Shown: positions 50,123 through 59,131, counted from the first letter of the stretch. The stretch is DNA of 64,000 nucleotides from Roseomonas mucosa ATCC BAA-692 (GCF_000622225.1 NZ_JHWD01000001.1:248001-312000); one strand, 5' to 3'. Numbers and translations are program-made. Notes: a model not told the origin generated them from the sequence alone.

Positions 50123-51658
50123 ATGGCAGATCATGATGAAGAAAATCCGCGGGAGCTGGAGATCAAGCTCCTCCTGCCGGATGGCTATGGCGACACCTTT
50201 CCGGATCTCGATGCGTTCCGCGGCCTGGTCCCGGCCGAGCGTCACCAGATCACCACATATTTCGACACCGCGGACCGCCGCCTGCTGAAGGAAGGCATGG
50301 CCCTGCGCCTGCGCCAGGGCGGTGCGCGGACCCTGCAGACCCTGAAGACCGCCAGCGACGGCAGCACCTTCGGACGCGGCGAATGGGAAGCGTCGGTCGA
50401 GGGGAAGGTGCCGGACCTCGCCCTGCTGCGCGGCACGCCCGCCGAACCCTTGCTGCCGGATGGGACGGCCCTCAGGCCGGTCTTCGAGACGCGGGTGCGG
50501 CGGCTGCGCTGCGACCTCTCCCCTGCGGATGACGTGCGGATCGAGGCGGTGCTGGACCTGGGCGAGATCCGGGCCGGAAAGCGCCGCGAGCCGATCCGCG
50601 AAATGGAGATGGAACTCCAGCAGGGTTCCCCCATCGCGCTCTATCGGCTGGCCTCCGAGGTGCTGCTCGCCGTGCCAGGTGCGCTGCTGTCCACCGAGAG
50701 CAAGGCCGCGCGCGGATGGCAGATCGCCGCCAGGGCGCCGCGCCGCCGGGCGGAAAAGGCGGGCGAGGTGGTGCTGCGCCCGGAGATGACGGTGGCCGAG
50801 GCGGTGCGGGCCATCATCGGCTCCTGCCTCCGCCAGCTCATGGCCAATGAGCCGCTGGCCCGGACCGGCACGGCGGATGGCAGCCGGATGGAGGGCGTGC
50901 ACCAGATGCGCGTCGCCATCCGCCGGCTGCGGGCGGCGCTGCGCCTCTTCGGCCCGCTGCTGGAGCCGCATGCCACGGCCCGGTTCGAGGACGAGCTGAG
51001 GCGGCTGGGCCAAGTCCTGGGCGCGGCACGGGACTGGGACGTCTTCTGCGAGGAGACCCTGTCCGAGGCCGGCAAGGAAGAAGGCACGGCAGAGTGGGTC
51101 GCCCTGCTGCGTCCGGCCGCCGAGGAATGCCGGGTGGAGGCTCATGCCGCCATGCTGGAGGAGCTGCGCCGGCCGGCGCTGGGCGCGCTGGTGCTGGGCC
51201 TCGCCGGCTGGGCGGAGGACCCTGCCGTGCTGGGCGGCGTGGCGGTGGGCAAGCCGCTGGCCAAGGTCGCGCCCGGGTTGCTGGAAGGGGTCGCCCGCAA
51301 GGTCCGCCGGCGCGGCAGGAAGATCCGGCACCGCTCGATGGAGGAGCTGCATTCTCTGCGAAAGGCACTGAAGCGGCTGCGCTATGGCCTGGAGTTCCTG
51401 TCCGGTCTCTGCCCCGAGAAGGCGTTGCGGCGCTACCTCCAGGGCTGCAAGGAATTGCAGGAGGATCTGGGCGGGCTGAACGACGCCGTGACCGCCATCG
51501 CCATGGCGGAGAAGCTGGTGGCGCGCCGTGGCACGGAACTGGCGCCCGCCATGGCCGGGCTGGCGCAATGGGCCGAGGCACGGCGCGAGGCAGCCGTCGC
51601 CCGGCTGCCCGAGGACTGGAAGGCCTTCCGCGACCTGCCCCTGCCGCTGGTGGATTGA
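50123..51658 (+). CDS. CYTH and CHAD domain protein
   Basis: 511 aa. The N-terminal CYTH domain (residues 10-200) has the ELEIKLLLPD motif (ExExK), TTYFDTADRRLLKEGMALRLR and alternating charged strands; members bind triphosphates, including inorganic tripolyphosphate. The C-terminal CHAD domain (about 225-505) is helical with conserved His in MEGVHQMRVAIRRLRAALRLF and ELHSLRKALKRLRYGLEFL; CHAD domains bind polyphosphate. A polyphosphate-linked role is therefore likely. AGGA lies close before the ATG. Converges on the ETF-QO gene. Confidence 0.9.
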   Translation: MADHDEENPRELEIKLLLPDGYGDTFPDLDAFRGLVPAERHQITTYFDTADRRLLKEGMALRLRQGGARTLQTLKTASDGSTFGRGEWEASVEGKVPDLALLRGTPAEPLLPDGTALRPVFETRVRRLRCDLSPADDVRIEAVLDLGEIRAGKRREPIREMEMELQQGSPIALYRLASEVLLAVPGALLSTESKAARGWQIAARAPRRRAEKAGEVVLRPEMTVAEAVRAIIGSCLRQLMANEPLARTGTADGSRMEGVHQMRVAIRRLRAALRLFGPLLEPHATARFEDELRRLGQVLGAARDWDVFCEETLSEAGKEEGTAEWVALLRPAAEECRVEAHAAMLEELRRPALGALVLGLAGWAEDPAVLGGVAVGKPLAKVAPGLLEGVARKVRRRGRKIRHRSMEELHSLRKALKRLRYGLEFLSGLCPEKALRRYLQGCKELQEDLGGLNDAVTAIAMAEKLVARRGTELAPAMAGLAQWAEARREAAVARLPEDWKAFRDLPLPLVD

Positions 51659-51698
51659 TCCACCCGTTCCGGCGTTGTCCTCCGGGGCCGGCCGCCGG

Positions 51699-52000
51699 GT
51701 GGAGAGGCGCCGCCTCTCCGCCCGGACCCCCACTCCGCCAGGACACTGCGTGCCCTGTACCCGGTTCGCCGGCGCCCGTGATGGCCGTTGGTCTGTGGGC
51801 CGGTCCCCGGAAGCAGGTGGAAACGCGGGGCTCCCGGAAAGCAGGATACGATGTCCGCGCGGAAGGCGCCGGCATCCTGCCGGAGAGCATGGCTCTCCGG
51901 CGCGATCCGGCCGGCAACAGGCGCCAGCGAAGGGGAGGTCCAGGACCCTCAGGGTCCTGGCGGATAGGGGGGCGGGGGAAAGGCAGCGCCTTTCACCCGG
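51699..52000. repeat. Compound palindromic repeat, copy 2 (inverted)
   Basis: Fills most of the 403-base gap between the convergent CYTH-CHAD and ETF-QO genes. In order: GGAGAGGC-GCC-GCCTCTCC (51701-51719) then CCGGACCCCCACTCCGCCAGGA; CCGGAGAGCATGGCTCTCCGG (51880-51900) with CGCGATCCGGCC; GGTCCAGGACCCTCAGGGTC (51938-51957); and GGGGAAAGGC-AGC-GCCTTTCACCC (51974-51997). The order and orientation are the reverse complement of copy 1, with the palindrome block nearly identical. The rest of the gap (51659-51698, 52001-52061) shows nothing else. Confidence 0.82.
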
Positions 52001-52061
52001 GACGGCGCAACGCCGGACGTGACGCCCAACCCGGCTGGTGGAAGCGTGACGCCCGGGTGGC

Positions 52062-53747
52062 CTACATCCCGCCGATGTAGTTGGGGCCGCCGCCGCCTTC
52101 GGGGGTGGTCCAGACGATGTTCTGGGTGGGGTCCTTGATGTCGCAGGTCTTGCAGTGGACGCAGTTCTGCGCGTTGATCACCAGGCGCACATTGGCATCC
52201 CCGGCCTCGACCTCGGCGTTCTGGCCACCGGGGCCTTCCACGGCCTGCGGGTCGGGCTCGCCCTCCAGCTCGCGCTCCGCCTCCGGCCCCACGGCCTCAT
52301 AGACCGCGGCGGGGCAGTAGCGGCTTTCGGGGGATCGGAAGCGGTCCCAGTTCATCGCCTTCCAGCGCGACGGGTCCTTGAGCCTCAGGTGGACCGGCTG
52401 GTCCTCCTCGTGGTTGGTGTTGCTCAGGAAGACGCTGGAAAGCCGGTCGAAGCTCAGCACCCCGTCCGGCTTCGGGTAGCGGATGCGCTCGGACTTGCTG
52501 GCGTCGCGCAGCGTCTCGTGGTCCGCATGGTGCTTCATCGTCCAGGGCGCCTTGCCCTTGAAGACGTAGGTGTCGAGCGCCGCATTGGCCATGCCGCCCC
52601 AGAAGCCGAGCCTGGCGAAGCCCGGGCGGATGTTGCGCACGCCCTTCAGCTCCTCGGTGATCCAGCTTTCCCGGATGCCGCGCGGATAGGCGTCGAGCAC
52701 GGCGCGGCGGTCGCCGGCCAGGGCCTCCGCCACGGCTTCCGCCGCCACCATGCCGCTCTTCATGGCGAGGTGCGTGCCCTTGATCTTGGGCACGTTCAGG
52801 AAGCCCGCGCCATCGCCGATCAGCAGCCCGCCGGGGAAGGCGAGCCGCGGGACGGCCTGCCAGCCGCCCTCGTTCAGCGCGCGGGCGCCATAGGCGATGC
52901 GCTTGCCCCCTTCGAGGAACTTCCGCACCTCGGGATGGGTCTTGAAGCGTTGGAACTCCTCGAAGGGGGCCAGCCAGGGGTTGGGATAGTCCAGCCCGAC
53001 CACGAAGCCGATCGAGACCAGGTTCTCGCCCAGCATGTAGAGCCAGGAGCCGCCATAGGTGTCCTTGGGCAGCGGCCAGCCGACCGAATGCCAGATCAGC
53101 CCGGGCGTGTGCTTCTCCCTGGGGATCTCCCACAGCTCCTTGATGCCCAGCGCATAGGTCTGCGGCATGGCCTCGGCACGCAGGTCGAAGACCTCCTCCA
53201 GCCTGCGGGTCAGCGATCCGCGGCAGCCCTCGCCGAACAGCGTGTAGGTGGCGCGCAGCTCCATGCCCGGCTGGTAGTTCGGGCCTTCCTCGCCGTCGCG
53301 CGTGATACCCATCACGCCGGCCACCACGCCCTTCACCTGACCATCCTCGATGATCGTCTCGGAAGCAGCAAAGCCCGGATAGATCTCGATGCCCAGCGCC
53401 TCGGCCTTCGCCCCCAGCCAGCGGCAGACATTGCCCAGGCTGACGATGTAGTTGCCGTGGTTGTTCATCTGCGGCGGCGTGGGCAGCTTGAAGGCGCGCT
53501 TCGCGGTCAGCAGCATGAAGCGGTCGTCGGCGGCGGGTGTCGCCAGGGCCGGCGGGTCGTCGCGCCAGTCGGGGAGCAGCTCGTCCAGGGCGCGCGGCTC
53601 GATCACCGCGCCGGAGAGGATATGCGCCCCGACCTCGGAGCCTTTCTCCACCACGCAGACCGTCGCATCGGGCGCCACCTGCTTCAGCCGGATCGCCGCC
53701 GCGAGCCCGGCCGGCCCGGCGCCCACGATCAGCACGTCGAATTCCAT
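52062..53747 (-). CDS. Electron transfer flavoprotein-ubiquinone oxidoreductase
   Basis: 561 aa membrane-associated flavoprotein passing electrons from ETF to ubiquinone during fatty-acid and amino-acid oxidation. The N-terminal FAD motif is FDVLIVGAGPAGLAAAIRL, then HILSGAVIEPRALDELLPDW. FGEGCRGSLTRRLEEVF, LIGDGAGFLNVPKIKGTHLAMKSGM and the C-terminal 4Fe-4S domain (YCPAAVYE, NCVHCKTCDIKDPTQNIVW) are in place. Usual full length. Start at MEFDVL; the large open frame upstream is antisense to the glycosylase gene. No etfAB genes adjoin. Confidence 0.96.
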   Translation of the reverse strand: MEFDVLIVGAGPAGLAAAIRLKQVAPDATVCVVEKGSEVGAHILSGAVIEPRALDELLPDWRDDPPALATPAADDRFMLLTAKRAFKLPTPPQMNNHGNYIVSLGNVCRWLGAKAEALGIEIYPGFAASETIIEDGQVKGVVAGVMGITRDGEEGPNYQPGMELRATYTLFGEGCRGSLTRRLEEVFDLRAEAMPQTYALGIKELWEIPREKHTPGLIWHSVGWPLPKDTYGGSWLYMLGENLVSIGFVVGLDYPNPWLAPFEEFQRFKTHPEVRKFLEGGKRIAYGARALNEGGWQAVPRLAFPGGLLIGDGAGFLNVPKIKGTHLAMKSGMVAAEAVAEALAGDRRAVLDAYPRGIRESWITEELKGVRNIRPGFARLGFWGGMANAALDTYVFKGKAPWTMKHHADHETLRDASKSERIRYPKPDGVLSFDRLSSVFLSNTNHEEDQPVHLRLKDPSRWKAMNWDRFRSPESRYCPAAVYEAVGPEAERELEGEPDPQAVEGPGGQNAEVEAGDANVRLVINAQNCVHCKTCDIKDPTQNIVWTTPEGGGGPNYIGGM

Positions 53748-53860
53748 TGCCTCGCGTTCGGCCAAGGTTCCGCGCCCTCCGCTCTCTTTATATCCAGAGG
53801 CAAGGGTGTAGCCTCGCCTCCGGTTGCACGGAACCCCGTCCCGGGCCGATATCAGCCCCC

Positions 53861-54811
53861 ATGGATGACGCCGCGGATACCCAGCAGGACGGGAACGCCT
53901 TACGCGAGGCGTTGCTGGCGGCGCTGTCGCTGCAACTCGGCTGGGGGGTGGACGAGGCGCTGGAGGCGGCGCCCCGGGACCGGACCGTGCCCAGGCCGGA
54001 AGCGGCCACGCCCGGCGTGGCGGCCAGCTCCACCGCCTGGTCCGCGCCCGGACGGGTGGCGGGGGCGGTCCGGGACGCAGGGAGCAGCGCGGGGGCCAGG
54101 GAGGAAGCCAGTGGCGGCCTGTTCCCCGGCGATGCCGCGCCGTCGTCCCCGGCACCGCGCCGCCCGGCGCCCCGCCCGGCCGAGGTGCTGGCCCCCGCCG
54201 CGTTGCGCGCCGCCGATCTGGCGGCCGGGGCGGACAGCCTGGAGGCGCTGAAGGCGGCGATGGAGCGTTTCGACGCCAGCTTGCGCGACACGGCGACCAA
54301 CATCGTCTTCTCGGACGGCGTGGCGGAAAGCGGGCTGATGCTGATCGGCGAAGCCCCCGGCGCCGACGAGGACCGGCTGGGCAAGCCCTTCGTCGGCGTC
54401 TCGGGGCGGCTGCTGGACCGCATGGTGGCGAGCATCGGCCTCGACCGCACCCGCAACTTCTACCTGACCAACATCCTCTGCTGGCGCCCGCCGGGGAACC
54501 GCACGCCCACGGATGCGGAGGTCTCGCTCTTCCTGCCCTTCGCCCGGCGGCATATCGCCCTGGCACGCCCGCGGCATGTCGTCCTGCTCGGCGGCACGGC
54601 GGCCAAGGCCCTACTGGGTGCGCGGGAGGGCATCACCCGCCTGCGGGGCCGATGGCACCGGCTGGAGATCGAGGGGCTGGGCACGGTGCCGGCCCTGGCG
54701 ACGCTGCACCCGGCCTATCTGCTGCGGCAGCCCTCGGCCAAGCGGGAGGCCTGGCAGGACCTGCTCACGCTGCGTCGCGCCCTGGATGGCGAAGTCCCCA
54801 AGGGGTTCTGA
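53861..54811 (+). CDS. Uracil-DNA glycosylase, family 4-like, with lost Fe-S cysteines
   Basis: 316 aa DNA-repair glycosylase removing uracil. The C-terminal 200 residues have motif A GEAPGADEDRLGKPFVGVSG, TNILCWRPPGNRTPT and motif B LHPAYLLRQP. Family 4 enzymes normally bind a 4Fe-4S cluster through four Cys; here the usual GCxL position before TATN is FDASLRDTATN and the usual CRPF position is LFLPFARRH, leaving only the Cys in NILCWRPP. A cluster is thus unlikely. The N-terminal 110 residues are Ala/Pro-rich and variable. Divergent from the ETF-QO gene over 113 bases. Confidence 0.88.
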   Translation: MDDAADTQQDGNALREALLAALSLQLGWGVDEALEAAPRDRTVPRPEAATPGVAASSTAWSAPGRVAGAVRDAGSSAGAREEASGGLFPGDAAPSSPAPRRPAPRPAEVLAPAALRAADLAAGADSLEALKAAMERFDASLRDTATNIVFSDGVAESGLMLIGEAPGADEDRLGKPFVGVSGRLLDRMVASIGLDRTRNFYLTNILCWRPPGNRTPTDAEVSLFLPFARRHIALARPRHVVLLGGTAAKALLGAREGITRLRGRWHRLEIEGLGTVPALATLHPAYLLRQPSAKREAWQDLLTLRRALDGEVPKGF

Positions 54812-54915
54812 GAGCCGGGCAAAACCGGAACGACTCGATTCGCGTATTGCGGGGCGAAGCTCGTATAACGATTTTGTGAAGTCGGAAAGCCCAGTGCGGC
54901 AAAGGATTTCCGGCC

Positions 54916-54940
54916 AAACGTCTCAATTAATGAGACGTTT
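54916..54940. promoter_or_regulatory. Perfect 10-bp inverted repeat upstream of the lytic transglycosylase
   Basis: AAACGTCTCA and TGAGACGTTT around the 5-base spacer ATTAA. It lies 105 bases after the glycosylase stop and about 160 before the transglycosylase ATG, in an AT-richer patch. The symmetry and spacing suit a dimeric regulator; there is no long T-run, so a terminator is less likely. Confidence 0.5.
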
Positions 54941-55097
54941 CTCATCGAAAGAGGGTTGTCACTGGCCTCACGCCTCCGTTAACCGCTCCGGCATGGGAGT
55001 TCATCGCCGACGGACCTTGAAACAAGAGGGCCTTTCCGACCTACCTCGGCGCGCTCGCGGCGCCGCCCGCCACCGTCCCCGGCACAGCATCCGCCAC

Positions 55098-56990
55098 ATG
55101 GCCCGGCGTGTGGCCCAGCGTATGGCTCACCTGGGCCTGCTGCTTTTCGCCACCACCGCCATCGGCGTGCCGGTGGCCTTCCACGCCAAGCCCGCCCATG
55201 CCGCCTCGGCGCGGGAGGAGGCCGGCGGCCAGCGCAAGACCCGCACCGGCGCCTCGTCACCGCTGCCCGGCAACCGTGAGGTGGCCCTGGCTCCCGCGGT
55301 CCGTCCCGGCACCGCCATCGGCCTGCCCGAGCCGCTGGCCGCCTCCGACGCCGCACGGCTGCGGCGGATCTTCGACTTCCAGGCGCGCGGCGATGCCGCC
55401 AGCGCGGGGGTGGAGACCGAGTTCCTGCAGGACCGGCGGCTGGTCGGCCATGTCCTGGCCGACCGCTGGCTGCGCCGGATCGGCCCGGTGCCGGAGCCGG
55501 CCGAGTTGCAGGCTTGGCTCGCCGCCCATGCGGACCACCCCGAGGCACCGCGGGTCTATGCCCTGCTGGTGGAGCGCAGCCCGCGCGGCGCCAGCCTGCC
55601 GCCGCCGCCGCCCGATGCCACGCTTTCCTCGGCCACCGACATCGTGCCCGAGGAAAGCATGCCCGCCGCCCGCAACGTGGCGCGCAACCCGGCGCTGGAC
55701 CGCAGCGTGCGCGACCGCGCGGCGGCCGGGGATGCCAGCGGGGCGCTGCGGCTGATCAACGGCACCCGCGGCATGACCCCGGCCTATGCCGCGCTGCTCC
55801 AGGCCGATGTGGCGCTGGCGCTGTTCCAGGCGGGGCAGGACGAGGAAGCCTTCCGCATCGCCGCCCAGGCGGTGCGCGGCAGCCCCAGCCATGCCCAGGC
55901 CGCCTTCGTGGCCGGGCTGGCCGCCTGGGGGCGCAATGTCTTCGACGTGGCGTTGCCCTATTTCGAGGCGGCGGCGCGGGCCGACGATGCGCCCGCCGTG
56001 CTGCGATCCGCCGCCGCCTTCTGGACGGCACGGGCTGCCGTGCGGGCGCGACAGCCGCAGCTCTATGTCTCCTGGATGCTGCAGGCGGCGCAGGAGCCCC
56101 GCACCTTCTACGGCCTCGTGGCCCGCCGCGCCCTGGGCCTGAAGACCGACTTCGCCTGGGAGAAGGACGTGAACGGCGAGGCCGAGTCCGCCGCCCTGGC
56201 CGAGACCGCCGGCGGCTGGCGCGCGCTGGCGCTGTTGCAGATCGGGCAGAAGGAGCGGGCGGAGCAGGAGCTGCGCCGCCTCTGGCCTGCGGTGCAGGGC
56301 AACCCGACCCTGGCGCGCGCCTCGCTCGCCGTGGCGACGCAGGCGGGGATGACGGAATTCGCCGCCCAGCTCGCCGGGCTGGCGCAGACGGCGGATGGCA
56401 GGCCGCGCGACCTCGCCCGCTTCCCGGTGCCGAACCTGAAGCCGCTCGGCGGCTTCCGGGTCGATCCGGCGCTGGTCTATGCCATGGCGCGGCAGGAATC
56501 GAACTTCGATGCCGGTGCCGTTTCGCCCGTGGGCGCGCGCGGGCTGATGCAGGTGATGCCGGCCACGGCCTCCTTCATCACCGGCGATTCCTCGCTCGGC
56601 ACCGTCGCCGGGGCACAGCGGCTGCACGACCCGTCCTTCGGGCTGGAGCTCGGCCAGCGCTACCTGCTGCACCTGGCTTCGCACGAAGCGACGCAGGGCG
56701 GGCTGATCCGGGTGCTGGCGGCCTACAATGCCGGGCCGGGGCGCCTGCAGAGCTGGCAGCCCAACACCCAGTACCGGGACGATCCCTTCCTGTTCATCGA
56801 GGCCATCCCGATCCCCGAGACGCGGCTCTACGTGCAGCGTGTGCTGGCCTATTCCTGGATCTATGCCAGCCGCCTCGGCCTGCCGGCGGAAAGCCTGGAG
56901 GCGCTGGCCGCGGGCGCCTTCCCACGCTTTCCCGGCGCGGGCGCCGCGCCGGCCGGGGGTGCCGCCTTGCGGAAGGTCTCGGCGCGCTGA
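55098..56990 (+). CDS. Soluble lytic transglycosylase (Slt70-like)
   Basis: 630 aa periplasmic enzyme cleaving peptidoglycan to 1,6-anhydromuropeptides. Signal peptide ending FHAKPAHAA, a long helical superhelix (residues about 90-430), then the GH23 catalytic domain: LVYAMARQESNFDAGAVSPVGARGLMQVMPATA with the catalytic Glu in RQES, LELGQRYLLHL, VLAAYNAGPGRLQSW, IEAIPIPETRLYVQRVL. The ATG at 55098 starts a clear signal peptide; an ATG at 54993 would put 35 basic residues before it. The C-terminal tail is Ala/Gly-rich. Confidence 0.93.
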   Translation: MARRVAQRMAHLGLLLFATTAIGVPVAFHAKPAHAASAREEAGGQRKTRTGASSPLPGNREVALAPAVRPGTAIGLPEPLAASDAARLRRIFDFQARGDAASAGVETEFLQDRRLVGHVLADRWLRRIGPVPEPAELQAWLAAHADHPEAPRVYALLVERSPRGASLPPPPPDATLSSATDIVPEESMPAARNVARNPALDRSVRDRAAAGDASGALRLINGTRGMTPAYAALLQADVALALFQAGQDEEAFRIAAQAVRGSPSHAQAAFVAGLAAWGRNVFDVALPYFEAAARADDAPAVLRSAAAFWTARAAVRARQPQLYVSWMLQAAQEPRTFYGLVARRALGLKTDFAWEKDVNGEAESAALAETAGGWRALALLQIGQKERAEQELRRLWPAVQGNPTLARASLAVATQAGMTEFAAQLAGLAQTADGRPRDLARFPVPNLKPLGGFRVDPALVYAMARQESNFDAGAVSPVGARGLMQVMPATASFITGDSSLGTVAGAQRLHDPSFGLELGQRYLLHLASHEATQGGLIRVLAAYNAGPGRLQSWQPNTQYRDDPFLFIEAIPIPETRLYVQRVLAYSWIYASRLGLPAESLEALAAGAFPRFPGAGAAPAGGAALRKVSAR

Positions 56991-57435
56991 GGGCCATGGC
57001 ACTATTCCTGCCCGCGGGGCCGCGCTGACGGACGCGGCGCATTCCCCAGTCCGTGAGTGCTGCCGGAGGTGGCGGTCGGGTCTTTTGCGGCACCTCATGG
57101 CGATGGTGATCCAGGCTGCCGGCCCGTAACGGCCCAGCGCCTCTGCGAGTGCCGTCAGGGGCCATCCCCGGTCCGATGGCGGAGTTCGCCTGCACCTTTT
57201 GTGCTGCGATAAGGGCTTCGGCGATCGTGGTCCGCATCACCGGTGCCGGACATCCGCCTTCCCTGCGCCTGCACGCCCTTGGCTGGCGGGCCGTTTGCCC
57301 GAGGGAAATACCGGAACGCCGACGGATTGACAGTGTACTTAATTTATGCATACGTTATTTCAAAGATCGGACAGGGTGACCGGAAGGATCGTCGGTCAGT
57401 CACTGGCCGACGGGAACAGGGAAGGGACGTCCGAT
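56991..57435. other. Gene-free region before the aldolase gene
   Basis: 445 bases. Short ORFs here lack ribosome sites and any resemblance. The last 110 bases are AT-richer and carry the putative promoter at 57327-57356. A palindrome CCGCG...CGCGG lies near 57019-57040. Nothing else is recognised. Confidence 0.45.
57327..57356 (+). promoter_or_regulatory. Putative sigma-70 promoter of the aldolase-Bug unit
   Basis: A consensus TTGACA (57327-57332) is followed after 18 bases by TACGTT (57351-57356), in the AT-rich segment TGTACTTAATTTATGCATAC. It lies 80 bases before the aldolase start. The -35 box is perfect and the -10 weak; GTGTAC/GCATAC in the spacer could be a regulator half-site pair. 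Confidence 0.45.
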
Positions 57436-58155
57436 ATGGCGCAGGACCTACACGCTCTGCTGGGTGATCTGGTGATCGCCAACCGCATTCTCGCCCATGA
57501 GGGCGTGCTGGACGATTTCGGCCATGTCGCGGTCCGCCACCCCGATCGTCCCGACCGCTTCTTCCTTTCACGCTCGCGCTCGCCCGAAATCGTCACGCGC
57601 GACGATCTGCTGGAGTTCACGCTGGATGGCGTGCCGGTCGATCCCAGGGGCCTGCGGCCCTATCTGGAGAGCGTGCTGCACGCGCGCGTCTTCGCCGCGC
57701 GGCCGGATGTGCAGGCCACCGTCCATCACCACTGCCCGGCCGTGCTGCCCTATACGGTGACGGATGTCCCACTGCGGCCCGTCTTCCATATGGCCGCCCT
57801 TCTTGGCGGTCCCGTGCCGGTCTGGGACAGTCGTGACGAGTTCGGCGACACCAACATGTTGATCGACGATGTTCCGCGCGCCGACAGCCTCGCCAGGGCC
57901 CTGGGTGGCGGCACCTCGGTGCTGCTGCGGAACCACGGGGCGACCTGCGCCGCGCAGTCCCTGCCTGCCGTGGTCTTCGTCTGTGTCCGCATGAAGGACA
58001 ATGCCGAGTTGCAGTCCCGCGCCATGGCCATGGGCACGCCGCGCTTCCTGACGGAAGGCGAGACGGAGATGACGGCCAGGATGCTGATGGGCGAGCGACC
58101 GCTGGACCGTGCCTGGGCCTATTTCCGTGCCCGCGCCGGTTTCGGCGGCATCTGA
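57436..58155 (+). CDS. Class II aldolase/adducin-family protein
   Basis: 239 aa zinc-dependent aldolase or decarboxylase fold. NRILAHEGVLDDFGHVAVR is the family opening; zinc ligands occur in ATVHHHCPAVLPY and RNHGATCAA. Similar proteins act on fuculose phosphate, ribulose phosphate or as 4-hydroxy-3-prenylbenzoate-like decarboxylases, so the reaction is open. AGGGACG precedes ATG 57436; the upstream frame runs through promoter sequence. A Bug receptor gene follows after 13 bases, so its ligand is probably related to the substrate of this enzyme. Confidence 0.88.
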   Translation: MAQDLHALLGDLVIANRILAHEGVLDDFGHVAVRHPDRPDRFFLSRSRSPEIVTRDDLLEFTLDGVPVDPRGLRPYLESVLHARVFAARPDVQATVHHHCPAVLPYTVTDVPLRPVFHMAALLGGPVPVWDSRDEFGDTNMLIDDVPRADSLARALGGGTSVLLRNHGATCAAQSLPAVVFVCVRMKDNAELQSRAMAMGTPRFLTEGETEMTARMLMGERPLDRAWAYFRARAGFGGI

Positions 58156-58168
58156 GGGAGGACGCATC

Positions 58169-59131
58169 ATGCGGATCGCACGCCGCCCTCTCGGGGCCAT
58201 TGCCCTCCTGTCCCTTCTCCCCGGCACGGTGCGGGCCCAGCGCCGCACCGTGCGCCTCATTGTCCCGGCCGCGCCGGGCGGCGCCATCGACGTGATCGGG
58301 CGGATCTACGCGACCCGGCTGGCCGAGATGACGGATCAGACCTGGGTCGTGGAGAACCGCTCAGGTGCCAACAACACCCTCGGTGCCGCCGAGGTCGCGC
58401 GCGCGAGCCCGGACGGACAGACCTTCCTGGTCAACGCGGATATCCACCTCATGGCCCGCCGCGTGATGCGGTCGGTTCCCTACGATCCGGTGGCGGATTT
58501 CACGCCTGTCGCGCGGCTGGCCGCCGCGCCGATGGTGCTGGTCGGAAATCCCCGGATCACGCCGGAGGGTGGCGTCGCGGCCCTGGTGGCCGCCATGCGG
58601 AAGCAGCCGGATCGCTTCTCCTTCGCCAATTCCGCGCTGGGCTCCATGGGCCACCTCGCGACGGAGAGCTTCAAGCGAGAGGCCAAGGCCGATGCCCTGG
58701 TCGTATCCTATCGCGGGACCGCGCCCGCGCTGACGGATGTGCTGTCCGGCAACACGGCGTTGATGGTGGCGCCGCTCGGCTCCGCCTGGCCGCATGTGGA
58801 GGCCGGGCGCCTGCGCGCCTATGCGATCCTCGGCCCGAACCGGGTGGCGCGTGCTCCCGCCATCCCCACCATCGCGGAACAGGGCATGCCAGGGCTCGAC
58901 TTCACACTCTGGTACGCGCTCTGGGCGCCGAAGGGATGGCCGGCCGCGGAAGCCGACCGGCTCAATGCCACGGTCCAGACCCTTTCCCGCGACCCGGATA
59001 TCCGGGCACGCCTCGCCGAACAGGGGGCCGAGCCATTGGCGGAGGACCGCGCCGCCTTCGTCCGCTTCATCGGGGTGGAAGCCGAACGGAACGCGCGGAT
59101 CGCACAGGAAGCGGGCATCGAGCCCGAATAG
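58169..59131 (+). CDS. Bug/TctC-family periplasmic substrate-binding protein
   Basis: 320 aa receptor of the tripartite tricarboxylate transporter group. Signal peptide MRIARRPLGAIALLSLLPGTVRAQ, then VRLIVPAAPGGAIDVIGRIYA, VVENRSGANNTLGAAEVARA, YRGTAPALTDVLSGNTALM and GMPGLDFTLWYALWAPKG, all typical. Bug proteins bind carboxylates and other small metabolites. No tctA/tctB membrane genes are near, as is common for orphan Bug proteins. GAGGGAGGAC precedes the ATG. Co-transcribed with the aldolase gene. Confidence 0.92.
   Translation: MRIARRPLGAIALLSLLPGTVRAQRRTVRLIVPAAPGGAIDVIGRIYATRLAEMTDQTWVVENRSGANNTLGAAEVARASPDGQTFLVNADIHLMARRVMRSVPYDPVADFTPVARLAAAPMVLVGNPRITPEGGVAALVAAMRKQPDRFSFANSALGSMGHLATESFKREAKADALVVSYRGTAPALTDVLSGNTALMVAPLGSAWPHVEAGRLRAYAILGPNRVARAPAIPTIAEQGMPGLDFTLWYALWAPKGWPAAEADRLNATVQTLSRDPDIRARLAEQGAEPLAEDRAAFVRFIGVEAERNARIAQEAGIEPE

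Noticed and set aside
53748-54566. N-terminal extension of the ETF-QO frame
   Set aside because: The extra 273 codons are antisense to the uracil-DNA glycosylase gene and are Pro/Arg-rich without similarity; the FAD motif begins right after MEFDVL.
57283-57299. TGGCGGG-CCGT-TTGCC as a third sigma-54 promoter
   Set aside because: The -24 block lacks the CACG part of the consensus and a perfect TTGACA box lies closer to the gene. Spacing alone is weak in GC-rich DNA.
57149-57379. Short plus-strand ORF upstream of the aldolase gene
   Set aside because: Its composition is unlike a protein, it has no ribosome site, and it runs through the putative promoter.
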